Source: UBA6770 sp965660875 (GTDB lineage Bacteria > Bacteroidota > Bacteroidia > Flavobacteriales_G > Salibacteraceae). Taken from it: 63,537 bases of DNA. This document shows positions 14,996 to 23,174 of the stretch, in pieces (the first letter of the stretch is position 1; each line of letters begins with the position of its first letter). The translations under genes were made by a program, and so were the position numbers. Location of the stretch: assembly GCA_965660875.1 (NCBI GenBank), contig CBFIBQ010000019.1, positions 1-63,537 on the forward strand. The letters are read 5' to 3'. The notes beneath the pieces are model-generated. The model ran no database searches and had not been told where the DNA came from. It saw nothing but the letters and a program-made list of their open reading frames with translations.

Positions 14996-15504
14996 TACCA
15001 GTCGCTTACAGATTTATTGAAAATATCTTGTACCAATAACTCGTTTACTTGTCGAATCAAATCATCTTCAACTTCTGCTAATGCTTGTTCGCTGCTGTAA
15101 TCGACATATTGACTAAAGGATTGCTCGAAATTCTTGCTTTCGTCTTTGGTATTTACAAATGTGACACTAACCGTAATTGTAAGGCGGTTTTGCGCAGCTA
15201 CTTCGCTCGACTGAATACTTACCGGAGCTGTGCGATATCCAGTAATCTTTCCCGAAAACTGTAAATCTCCCCCATTCTTTACTAAATCAAGCTTTGTTTG
15301 ATTTAAAAAAATATTTCGGAGCGCTTCAGTAAAGTTTTGAGATAAGGTGGGCTGAGCTAATGGTGCATAATTCGGAAAAAATTGAACCGAATACGTTTTT
15401 ACCTCATTATAGTCTACAGAGGCACCCGAAAAACCATAGTTTACTTTACACCCCTGAAGGCCCAACAGAACAGTAAGTGTTGTTATTAAACTTAGGACTC
15501 TCAA
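14995..15504 (-). CDS. lptE: LPS-assembly lipoprotein LptE (Bacteroidota type)
   Basis: A 169-residue lipoprotein. The signal peptide ends in a lipobox (LLGLQGC, Cys19). The mature part has the family pattern YGFSGASVDY, VQFFPNYAPLAQPTLSQNFTEAL, GDLQFSGKITGY and NRLTITVSVTF. LptE plugs the LptD barrel and helps to insert LPS in the outer membrane. It overlaps the sigma-54 activator gene by 4 bp upstream and the TPR gene by one base downstream, so all are in one transcript. It fits with the LPS genes gmhA and waaA elsewhere in the window. Confidence 0.88.
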   Translation of the reverse strand: MRVLSLITTLTVLLGLQGCKVNYGFSGASVDYNEVKTYSVQFFPNYAPLAQPTLSQNFTEALRNIFLNQTKLDLVKNGGDLQFSGKITGYRTAPVSIQSSEVAAQNRLTITVSVTFVNTKDESKNFEQSFSQYVDYSSEQALAEVEDDLIRQVNELLVQDIFNKSVSDW

Positions 15505-16769
15505 TTTAAATCGTATTCTTTAATTTTTCGGTAAAGGGTTCTTTCACTTATGCCCAATTCGTTTGCCGCCATTTTGCGTTTACCGTTATATTTCTGCAGA
15601 GCTTTAGTAATGAGCTCCTTTTCTTTTTCTTCCAACGAAAGCGATTCTTCAATTACTTCATGATCTTGAAAACTCTCGTTTTCTGGATTGGAGTAAATTG
15701 AATCAAAGTCGTTTTTATCTTCTTCTATAGTTTCTTTGGGCGCTATTGCCGCTGGCAATTGACGCTCGTTAGTTGAACTCACATCCTTGACTATTTGAGT
15801 TAGAATCCGAGAATTTTCGGAGTCACTCGTATCGATATTGTTGGTTCTTGCCATTTCCAAGACCAATTTTTTTAAATCCGTCACGTCATTTTTCAAGTCA
15901 AACAGTACCTGATATAAAATTTCTCTTTCGTTGCCAAAGTCCTCCGCCTTACTTTTTTGGTTGGTTACGGCAGGCAAATTAGTGTTTGCATAGTTTGGTA
16001 AGTACTTAATCAATTCCGTTGAATTGATATTGCGTTCCGTTTCAATTATTGAGATTTGTTCGGTGACGTTTTTTAGTTGTCGAATATTTCCGGGCCAACC
16101 GTAATTGGTGAGCATATGCTGAGCATCTTCAGTCAGCCTTACTGGAGGCATGTTGTATTTTTCTGCAAAATCAGATGAAAATTTTCTAAACAACAGGTGA
16201 ACATCAGTTTTCCTGTTTCTAAGCGCCGGAAGAGTTAAAGGTACCGTGCTTAATCGATAAAACAGATCCTCTCTAAACTTTCCCTTGGCGATGCTTTCAG
16301 GTAAATTTACGTTTGTTGCCGCTACAATTCGAACATCAGTTTTTTGGACTTTACTTGAGCCTACTTTAATAAATTCTCCAGATTCTAAAACGCGCAGCAG
16401 TCGAACCTGAGTTTGCAAGGGTAACTCACCAACCTCATCAAGGAAAATTGTACCTCCATCGGCTTCTTCAAAATAACCTTGCCTTGTAGTCTGTGCACCA
16501 GTAAAAGCTCCTTTTTCGTGCCCAAATAATTCTGAGTCAATAGTACCTTCGGGTATGGCACCACAATTTACTGCAATGTACTTGTTGTGTTTTCGATTAC
16601 TCAGCTGGTGAATTATTTTAGGGAAGTTTTCTTTTCCTGTACCACTCTCTCCAGTGACTAAAACACTTAAGTCGGTTGGAGCAACGCGCACAGCTGTTGA
16701 AATGGCATGATTGAGCGCTTCAGAGCTACCAATTATTTCAAACCGCTGCTTTATTTGTTGTATCGTCAT
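15501..16769 (-). CDS. Sigma-54-dependent transcriptional activator (AAA+ and Fis HTH)
   Basis: A 422-residue bacterial enhancer-binding protein. The AAA+ domain occupies residues about 10-240: Walker A GESGTGKE, the sigma-54-contacting GAFTGA loop, Walker B GGTIFLDEVGEL, and the arginine-bearing ENLFYR-like FREDLFYRL. After an acidic linker, a Fis-type helix-turn-helix ends the protein (KMAANELGISERTLYRKIKEY). There is no receiver, PAS or GAF sensor domain; the AAA+ domain starts almost at the N-terminus. It sits 3 bp after miaB and overlaps lptE by 4 bp. Its targets are unknown; the groSL promoter is one candidate. Confidence 0.93.
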   Translation of the reverse strand: MTIQQIKQRFEIIGSSEALNHAISTAVRVAPTDLSVLVTGESGTGKENFPKIIHQLSNRKHNKYIAVNCGAIPEGTIDSELFGHEKGAFTGAQTTRQGYFEEADGGTIFLDEVGELPLQTQVRLLRVLESGEFIKVGSSKVQKTDVRIVAATNVNLPESIAKGKFREDLFYRLSTVPLTLPALRNRKTDVHLLFRKFSSDFAEKYNMPPVRLTEDAQHMLTNYGWPGNIRQLKNVTEQISIIETERNINSTELIKYLPNYANTNLPAVTNQKSKAEDFGNEREILYQVLFDLKNDVTDLKKLVLEMARTNNIDTSDSENSRILTQIVKDVSSTNERQLPAAIAPKETIEEDKNDFDSIYSNPENESFQDHEVIEESLSLEEKEKELITKALQKYNGKRKMAANELGISERTLYRKIKEYDLN

Positions 16770-16772
16770 GTC

Positions 16773-18200
16773 CTAAATGGCTTCTCCTCTTAATGTCGCG
16801 GATGTTGCATCAGTAATTTTAACTTGAACGTAGTCTCCGGGTTCAAAATTGCGATTGGGAAATATTACCATAGTATTTTCAGAAATTCGCCCACAATATT
16901 CTGCTGAATTTCTTTTCGAAGGGCCTTCCACTAATACTTCTTTTATCTTACCGACAAAGGACTGATTTGATTTCATTGAATGTTGAGCCTGTAAATCAAT
17001 GACCTCCGTTAGTCTTTTTGATTTCACCTCCTCGGGCACGTCGTCTTCAAACTTTCGCTCAGCTAAAGTTTTCGGTCGCTCAGAATATTTATACATGTAG
17101 GCGAAGCTGAACTCAACCTCTTTCATTAGACTCAATGTTTCATTATGTTCTGTTTCCGTTTCACCGCAAAATCCAGTAATGATATCCGTGCTAATGGTAC
17201 ATTGGGGGGTAATGGATTTTATTGCGTTTATTCGGTTCATATACCATTCACGTGTATACCCACGATTCATTCTTTTGAGCATATCCGAATTTCCCGATTG
17301 CACCGGCAGATGAATGTAGTTACAGATATTATCGTGTTGCGCTATTGCGTGGAGCACATCGTCGGTCATATCCTTAGGATGAGATGTAGAAAAGCGCACC
17401 CTAAGTTTAGGGCTAACCTCTGCTACCATGATCAGCAATTTTGCAAAACTCACTGTAGGAATCGACTCATCTTTAATGTCACCTTTTTTGGTTATGTTCC
17501 ATCGGTATGAGTCAACATTTTGACCCAAAAGCGTTACTTCTCTATAACCCATTTCAAATAATTCCTTCGCCTCTTGTACAATGGTTTGTGGGTTTCTACT
17601 TCTCTCTCTACCTCTTGTAAATGGGACAACACAAAAAGAACACATGTTGTCGCAGCCCCGAGTGATTGAAATGAATGAAGAAACGCCATTTTCGCCAAGT
17701 TTTACCGGGGAAATGTCCGCGTAGGTTTCATCTCTTGAGAGCAAAACATTCACTGCTTTCTGCCCGCTTTCAATTTCTTTAACTAAATCGGGTAATGCTC
17801 TGTACGAATCCGGTCCCGCAACCAAGTCTACTAGCTTTTCTTCTTCGAGGAGTTGTGTTTTTAAACGCTCTGCCATACAACCCAATATCCCTACTTTCAT
17901 AGTAGGATTGTGTTTGCGCTTCATTCCTTTAAACTGTGTAAGCTTATTGCGAACAGTTTGTTCTGCTTTTTCTCGAATGGAACAAGTATTTATTAATACC
18001 AAATCGGCTTCTTGCGGTTTATAAGTGGTTGTGTAACCTTCTTTTGTTAAGATAGAAGCTACAATTTCACTATCCGAAAAATTCATAGCGCACCCATAGG
18101 ACTCAAGGTATACCTTTTTTCCGTTTGGCTTTTTTGGCGCGGCTGCTATCGTGGAGTCGCCTTGAACGGCTTCGTTTATTACTTTGGTATCTATCGCCAT
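16773..18200 (-). CDS. miaB: tRNA-2-methylthio-N6-dimethylallyladenosine synthase
   Basis: A 475-residue radical-SAM methylthiotransferase. The N-terminal UPF0004 domain starts YLESYGCAMNFSDSE and includes INTCSIREKAE and GCMAERL, whose cysteines bind the auxiliary cluster. The radical-SAM motif CDNMCSFC (C-x3-C-x2-C) lies near residue 185, and a TRAM domain ends the protein. MiaB converts i6A37 to ms2i6A37 in tRNAs reading UNN codons. It is the first gene of the miaB-activator-lptE-TPR-secG operon, with a good promoter at 18230-18261. Confidence 0.95.
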   Translation of the reverse strand: MAIDTKVINEAVQGDSTIAAAPKKPNGKKVYLESYGCAMNFSDSEIVASILTKEGYTTTYKPQEADLVLINTCSIREKAEQTVRNKLTQFKGMKRKHNPTMKVGILGCMAERLKTQLLEEEKLVDLVAGPDSYRALPDLVKEIESGQKAVNVLLSRDETYADISPVKLGENGVSSFISITRGCDNMCSFCVVPFTRGRERSRNPQTIVQEAKELFEMGYREVTLLGQNVDSYRWNITKKGDIKDESIPTVSFAKLLIMVAEVSPKLRVRFSTSHPKDMTDDVLHAIAQHDNICNYIHLPVQSGNSDMLKRMNRGYTREWYMNRINAIKSITPQCTISTDIITGFCGETETEHNETLSLMKEVEFSFAYMYKYSERPKTLAERKFEDDVPEEVKSKRLTEVIDLQAQHSMKSNQSFVGKIKEVLVEGPSKRNSAEYCGRISENTMVIFPNRNFEPGDYVQVKITDATSATLRGEAI

Positions 18201-18229
18201 GCTGTGTTCTGAATACTAAATATGAACGG

Positions 18230-18261
18230 CAAAATTAGCCAATATTTTTACCGCTGTCAAA
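18230..18261 (-). promoter_or_regulatory. Promoter of the miaB operon (TTTG - 20 nt - TAatTTTG)
   Basis: On the minus strand a -33 TTTG (18261-18258) is separated by 20 nt from an exact -7 box TAatTTTG (18237-18230). This fits the published Bacteroidota housekeeping promoter layout. The miaB ATG lies 30 bp downstream of the -7 box. Confidence 0.7.
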
Positions 18262-18371
18262 CTGTCAGTAAGCTTGCGGTTAAAAGAACAAAACCGAATA
18301 AAAAACGAATTGCATTTTTATGTGTTATTTCAATAAATCCCGTGTTGGATTTTGATATTTTAAAGTTTCAC

Positions 18372-18379
18372 TTACTTTG
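18372..18379 (+). promoter_or_regulatory. Possible promoter -7 box (TTacTTTG) of topA
   Basis: This matches TAnnTTTG except that T replaces the conserved A. It lies 60 bp upstream of the topA ATG, in the only long gap on this side. TTG/TTTG candidates for a -33 box occur at 18345 and 18351, neither at the ideal spacing. Confidence 0.35.
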
Positions 18380-18438
18380 CACACATCAAATTTTCGAATT
18401 TGAAACCCATATAATTGGAAAAAAATAAATACAACTGA

Positions 18439-20751
18439 ATGAATTTAGTCATCGTCGAGTCACCTGCAAAAGCTAAAACAATAGAAGGTTTTTTAGGGAA
18501 AGATTATATTGTAAAGTCAAGTTTTGGGCATGTGAGAGATCTTGCTGGAAAAGATAAGGCTATTGATATCGAGAATGGTTTTTTACCCCATTATGAGGTA
18601 ATGAAAGATAAGACCGCTGTAGTGAAGGAGCTAAAATCCTTAGCTAAGAAAAGTGAGTTGGTTTGGCTAGCTACGGATGAAGACCGCGAAGGAGAAGCAA
18701 TCAGCTGGCATTTATACGAAACTTTAGGCTTAACGCCAGAAAAAACGAAAAGAATTGTATTTCATGAAATCACGAAACCGGCAATAACAAAGGCGATTCA
18801 AAATCCAAGACTAATTGATAAGAATCTAGTTGATGCTCAGCAAGCTCGCCGTGTTTTAGATCGTTTAGTAGGCTTTGAGTTGTCTCCTGTTTTATGGAGA
18901 AAAGTGAAGCCTTCCCTTTCCGCTGGTCGTGTTCAATCGGTTACGGTTCGTTTAATAGCAGAGCGTGAAGAAGAGGTAGAAGCCTTTAAGCCGGTTTCTT
19001 CATTTAGAGTTAATGCTGAATTTTTGGTAGGCGAAAAAAGTATTTTGAAGGCAGAGCTTCAGAAGAAATTTGAAAATGAAGAAACTGCTCTAGAATTTTT
19101 GAAGAAGTGTAAAGAAAGTGAGTTTAAAGTAAGCTCCATTGAAAAGAAGCCTGCAACTCGATCACCTTCTGCTCCATTTACTACATCTACATTACAGCAA
19201 GAGGCCAGTAGAAAGTTGGGCTATTCTGTTCAGCAAACCATGGTGGTTGCTCAAAAACTGTATGAAAGTGGAAAGATAACTTACATGAGAACAGATTCAA
19301 TGAACCTCTCGGAAACTGCTGTTGAAGGTGCAAAAAGTGAAGTGATTGGTTCTTATGGTGAAGAGTATTCGAATCCAAAGCAGTATACCACAAAATCAAA
19401 AGGTGCGCAAGAAGCCCACGAGGCCATTCGACCAACCAATTTTGCAGAACATTCCATTGCCGGAGATTCTAGTTTGCAACGTTTGTACGAGCTGATTTGG
19501 AAAAGAACAATTGCTTCTCAAATGTCCAATGCAAAATTCGAGAAAACCAATGTAGTGATTGACATCAGCAAGTCAGATAGCGATTATTTTAAGGCTAAAG
19601 GTGAAGTGCTTTTGTTTGATGGTTTCCTTAAAGTTTATTTAGAAGGTGTTGACGACGAAGAGGAACAAGATGAAAGTGGAATGTTGCCGCCTATTAAAGA
19701 GGGAGAAGTATTAAAGCATAAGTCAATTTTGGCAACGGAGCGTTTTTCAAATCATCCACCGAGATACAGCGAGGCTAGCTTGGTGAAAAAATTAGAGACC
19801 TTAGGAATAGGTAGACCTTCCACCTACGCACCAACAATTGCAACGGTTCAGAAAAGAGGATATGTAGAAAAGGCGGATAGGGATGGTTATGAACGTAAAT
19901 ACCGACAGCTAATATTGGACGACTCCTCGGAGATTTCTGCAACGGATATGAAGGAAAATACTGGGGCAGAGCGTAAAAAGTTATTTCCGACGGACATAGG
20001 GAGAGTAGTAAACGATTACTTAGTAAAAACCTTCCCTTCTGTTTTGGATTACGGTTTTACAGCTGAAGTTGAAAAAGAATTTGATGAAATAGCTGAAGGG
20101 CTAAAAAAATGGAACGACATGATTGACCGCTTCTATGGTCCTTTTCATGATTCAGTAAACTCGGCACTAGAAGAAGAAGGACGTGCAAACGGTGAACGAC
20201 TGTTGGGAGTTGATCCAAAAAGTGGTAAAAATGTGTACGCAAAAATTGGTCGCTTTGGTCCAATGATTCAAATTGGAGAGCGCGAGGACGAAGAAAAGCC
20301 TTTGTTTTCTCCTATTAGAGGTAACATAAGCATGTCTAAGGTTACTTTGGAAGAGGCTTTGGAGTTTTTTAAACTCCCAAAAAAATTAGGGGCTTATAAA
20401 GATGAAGAAGTTGTAGTAGGAGTTGGAAGATTTGGACCATATATCCGTTACGGGAAAGTATTTGTGTCTTTAGGTAAGTTGGATCCACTAGAAGTTACCC
20501 TCGACGCAGCCAAAGTGCTTATTGACGAAAAGCTAGAGGCGATAGCAAACATGCTCATTAAAGAATTCGAAGAACGAGATGATGTTAAAGTGCTGAACGG
20601 ACGATATGGACCTTATATAAAGTTTGGTAAGAAGAATGTGAAAATACCAAAGGATATGGATCCAAAGGAGCTCAGCTTTGAGGACTGCGTTGAACTGGAA
20701 AAAAAGGCTCCGGCGAAACGAAGAAAAGCGAAGGCGAAAAAGAAAGCATAG
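18439..20751 (+). CDS. topA: DNA topoisomerase I (type IA)
   Basis: A 770-residue enzyme that relaxes negative supercoils. The Toprim domain begins NLVIVESPAKAKTIEGFLG and contains the DEDREGEA acidic motif. The active-site tyrosine lies in KITYMRTDSMNLS near residue 280. The C-terminus has topoisomerase I repeat units (GRFGPYIRYG and GRYGPYIKFG) rather than the Cys4 zinc fingers of E. coli TopA, and ends in a basic Lys/Arg/Ala tail. The next gene, an arginase-fold protein, starts 20 bp downstream and is probably co-transcribed. Confidence 0.97.
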   Translation: MNLVIVESPAKAKTIEGFLGKDYIVKSSFGHVRDLAGKDKAIDIENGFLPHYEVMKDKTAVVKELKSLAKKSELVWLATDEDREGEAISWHLYETLGLTPEKTKRIVFHEITKPAITKAIQNPRLIDKNLVDAQQARRVLDRLVGFELSPVLWRKVKPSLSAGRVQSVTVRLIAEREEEVEAFKPVSSFRVNAEFLVGEKSILKAELQKKFENEETALEFLKKCKESEFKVSSIEKKPATRSPSAPFTTSTLQQEASRKLGYSVQQTMVVAQKLYESGKITYMRTDSMNLSETAVEGAKSEVIGSYGEEYSNPKQYTTKSKGAQEAHEAIRPTNFAEHSIAGDSSLQRLYELIWKRTIASQMSNAKFEKTNVVIDISKSDSDYFKAKGEVLLFDGFLKVYLEGVDDEEEQDESGMLPPIKEGEVLKHKSILATERFSNHPPRYSEASLVKKLETLGIGRPSTYAPTIATVQKRGYVEKADRDGYERKYRQLILDDSSEISATDMKENTGAERKKLFPTDIGRVVNDYLVKTFPSVLDYGFTAEVEKEFDEIAEGLKKWNDMIDRFYGPFHDSVNSALEEEGRANGERLLGVDPKSGKNVYAKIGRFGPMIQIGEREDEEKPLFSPIRGNISMSKVTLEEALEFFKLPKKLGAYKDEEVVVGVGRFGPYIRYGKVFVSLGKLDPLEVTLDAAKVLIDEKLEAIANMLIKEFEERDDVKVLNGRYGPYIKFGKKNVKIPKDMDPKELSFEDCVELEKKAPAKRRKAKAKKKA

Positions 20752-20771
20752 TAGATTTTTGAATCAGACGT

Positions 20772-21932
20772 ATGGAAATCGATATTTACTTCAACCCTAC
20801 TGTTCATAAGAACGAAATGTACCGTACCGATGAGTTGGGTGCGCACATAGTATATAACCACGCTGAAGGTCAATTTCCAAACCTAGAAGAGATTGACATA
20901 GCTTTATTTGGGGTAATTGAAGATAGAAATGCTGTAAATAATTCTGGATGTGCGGACGGAGCGGATAAAATCAGAGAGAAACTTTTTCGATTGAAAAAAA
21001 ATTGGGAGTGCAGTATCGCTGATTTAGGCGATATTTTTCCTGGAGAAGAAATAACAGATACTTATTTCGCAGTGAGTTCAGTGGTTGCAGCCTGTATAAA
21101 GAAGGGGGTACTGCCTGTTATTATTGGTGGCGGTCAGGATATAACATTCGCAAATTACCAATCGTACGAAAATTTAGAACAAGTGGTGAATATTGTAAGT
21201 GTCGACGCTGCAATAGATTTGGGAGAGGTAGATGAAGAACTGAACTCCAAAGGTTTTTTGAACAAAATTATTTTACACCAACCCAATTACCTTTTCAACT
21301 ACAGCAACCTTGGTTATCAAACGTATTTTGTTTCTGAAGAGGAACGTATACTCATGGATAAGTTATTTTTTGATATCCATAGATTAGGGGAAGTAAAACA
21401 AGATATCAAAGAAGTGGAGCCGATTGTTAGAAATGCCGATTTAGTTTCAATTGATGTATCTGCAATACGCGCTGCCGACGCACCAGGAAATAAGAACGCC
21501 ACTCCCAATGGATTCAATGGTGAAGATATCTGTGCAATTACCCGATATGCAGGGTTAAGTGATAAGTTGTCAAGTATTGGCATATATGAGTATAACCCAA
21601 CACTAGATTCTACTGGTCAAACAGCATTTTTAATTGCAGAAATGATTTGGTACATCTTCGAGGGGTATTACAATAGAAAAGGTGATGGTGTTTCAAAGGA
21701 TGGAAAGAATGTTCTTAAGTACATTGTTTCTACTAGTACAGATGCTGAGGAAATCACGTTTTATAAAAATCTAAAATCTGACCGATGGTGGATGGACGTT
21801 CCTTACCCAGAGTCGAAACTATCAAAGTACAGAAGGCATCAATTAGTACCTTGTAGCTACTCCGACTATCAGCAGGCTTGTAACGATGGTATACCAGATA
21901 AGTGGTGGCGTAATTATCGCCGATTGCGATAA
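20772..21932 (+). CDS. Arginase/formimidoylglutamase-fold protein with degenerate metal site
   Basis: A 386-residue member of the ureohydrolase superfamily, recognisable from VIIGGGQDITFANYQS, VNIVSVDAAIDLG and ADLVSIDVSAIRAADAPG. Active arginases, agmatinases and formimidoylglutamases bind two Mn ions through GGGHD, DAHxD and SxDxDxxDP. Here these read GGGQD (residues 119-123), DAAID (145-149) and SIDVSAIRAAD (226-236). Several ligands are thus missing, including both motif histidines and the second Asp of the last motif. The protein is probably not a hydrolase. It lies between topA and the T9SS motor operon, an order I recall from other flavobacteria. Its function is unknown. Confidence 0.8.
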   Translation: MEIDIYFNPTVHKNEMYRTDELGAHIVYNHAEGQFPNLEEIDIALFGVIEDRNAVNNSGCADGADKIREKLFRLKKNWECSIADLGDIFPGEEITDTYFAVSSVVAACIKKGVLPVIIGGGQDITFANYQSYENLEQVVNIVSVDAAIDLGEVDEELNSKGFLNKIILHQPNYLFNYSNLGYQTYFVSEEERILMDKLFFDIHRLGEVKQDIKEVEPIVRNADLVSIDVSAIRAADAPGNKNATPNGFNGEDICAITRYAGLSDKLSSIGIYEYNPTLDSTGQTAFLIAEMIWYIFEGYYNRKGDGVSKDGKNVLKYIVSTSTDAEEITFYKNLKSDRWWMDVPYPESKLSKYRRHQLVPCSYSDYQQACNDGIPDKWWRNYRRLR

Positions 21933-22009
21933 TAAATGGTTGTACTTGGTATAAGTATCTGATAATTAATATTTTATACTGTTTACCTGCTACAGTAATT
22001 GATGTAAAT

Positions 22010-22017
22010 TAAATTTG
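22010..22017 (+). promoter_or_regulatory. Promoter -7 box (TAaaTTTG) of the porP/sprF-gldKLMN operon
   Basis: An exact TAnnTTTG match followed by CAG. It lies 58 bp upstream of the porP/sprF ATG, in the 143-bp gap after the arginase-fold gene. No TTG is seen at the ideal -33 position. Confidence 0.6.
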
Positions 22018-22075
22018 CAGGTTTTGATATTTTAAGTATTTTAGTCGCCTTAATTCAGACAAAAGTGTGTTTCGT

Positions 22076-23068
22076 ATGAAGAGAATAATACTCATAGTGT
22101 TGGCGTTCAGTTCATTAAGCGTTTTTGCTCAGCAAGCCGCCCAGTTTACTCAAAACTTTGGGAACAAACTGTATAATAACCCTGCTTTTGCGGGAATGAA
22201 TGGTGCGATCTGTGGTACATTGCTAGGTAGGCAGCAGTGGTTGGGTTTTGATGGCGCGCCAACGACGGGACTAGTTTCTGTTCATGCTCCAATTCCAAGT
22301 ACCCTTATACCTGTGCCAATGGTGAAGTTGGGTGTTGGTTTGAGTGTCTCTAACGACGTGATAGGTCCGGTGAATACGAATATTTTTAAACTCGCTGTTT
22401 CTAATAGATTTTGGATTGATGACGTAGGAACAATTAGCGTCGGTCTTGGATTGGGTGCTATTGGGGTTGTTGTCGATGGTAGTCAGTTTGTTGGTCCAGA
22501 TGGGGATGGTAGTGTTGTTGCTGATCCAAACCTTTCATTAAACGCTGGAGACGGAAAAGATTACGGGTTTGATTTTGATGCTGGACTGTACTACCGTAGT
22601 GCTAATGAAAATATTTGGGCAGGTGTATCTATGCAGCATTTAACACAAAGTGAATTAGAAGGTGCGCCAGATCCATCTGGGTCTAATAATTACTCAATTA
22701 CATCTCATTTATATGTAATGGGTGGGTATAGGATAAAAGATTTAGTGCCGGATTGGGAGTTTGAACCTTCAATATTTTTGAAAACGGAGCTTTCTACTAC
22801 ACAATTTGATTTTAATGCTCGGGCAACATATAAAGATATGGTCTGGGGTGGATTATCTTACCGTATTCAGGATGCAGTTTCTCCTATGGCTGGTTACAAG
22901 CATGATTTTGGTAAGCCAGGTGTGTTGCGGATTGGAGCTTCATACGATTTAAATACATCAAAGCTTAATAGTTTTAATAGTGGAACGGTAGAATTGTTCG
23001 TAAATTACTGCTTCACCATTACTCCAAAGCCAAAAATTACGATACATAAAAACCCACGCTGGTTGTAA
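22076..23068 (+). CDS. Type IX secretion membrane protein, PorP/SprF family
   Basis: A 330-residue outer-membrane protein. The signal peptide (KRIILIVLAFSSLSVFAQ) is followed by the family hallmark QFTQNFGNKLYNNPAFAGM, and later by beta-strand-rich sequence. PorP/SprF proteins bind T9SS components or cargo C-terminal domains (PorE/GldJ or SprB-type partners) at the outer membrane. I chose the ATG at 22076 over a GTG three codons earlier because it gives a compact signal peptide with KR at the n-region. It precedes gldK by 106 bp, the standard neighbourhood for this family. Confidence 0.9.
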   Translation: MKRIILIVLAFSSLSVFAQQAAQFTQNFGNKLYNNPAFAGMNGAICGTLLGRQQWLGFDGAPTTGLVSVHAPIPSTLIPVPMVKLGVGLSVSNDVIGPVNTNIFKLAVSNRFWIDDVGTISVGLGLGAIGVVVDGSQFVGPDGDGSVVADPNLSLNAGDGKDYGFDFDAGLYYRSANENIWAGVSMQHLTQSELEGAPDPSGSNNYSITSHLYVMGGYRIKDLVPDWEFEPSIFLKTELSTTQFDFNARATYKDMVWGGLSYRIQDAVSPMAGYKHDFGKPGVLRIGASYDLNTSKLNSFNSGTVELFVNYCFTITPKPKITIHKNPRWL

Positions 23069-23163
23069 GAATGTAATTTATTCACAATAATTTATTTTAT
23101 TTGCGTTAGTTTTGGCATTTTGCCACAATATTGTTTTGTTTAAAAATAATCACATATATAAAA

Positions 23164-23170
23164 AAGGAGG
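23164..23170 (+). promoter_or_regulatory. Strong Shine-Dalgarno (AAGGAGG) of gldK
   Basis: AAGGAGG sits 4 nt before the ATG at 23175. This decides the gldK start over an upstream in-frame ATG at 23112. Such a complete Shine-Dalgarno sequence is rare in Bacteroidota. Confidence 0.75.
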
Positions 23171-23174
23171 TAAC

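Noticed and set aside
18222..18428. 68-codon ORF before topA
   Set aside because: It spans the miaB and topA promoter region, has no recognisable product and is rich in rare-looking hydrophobic and basic runs; probably chance.
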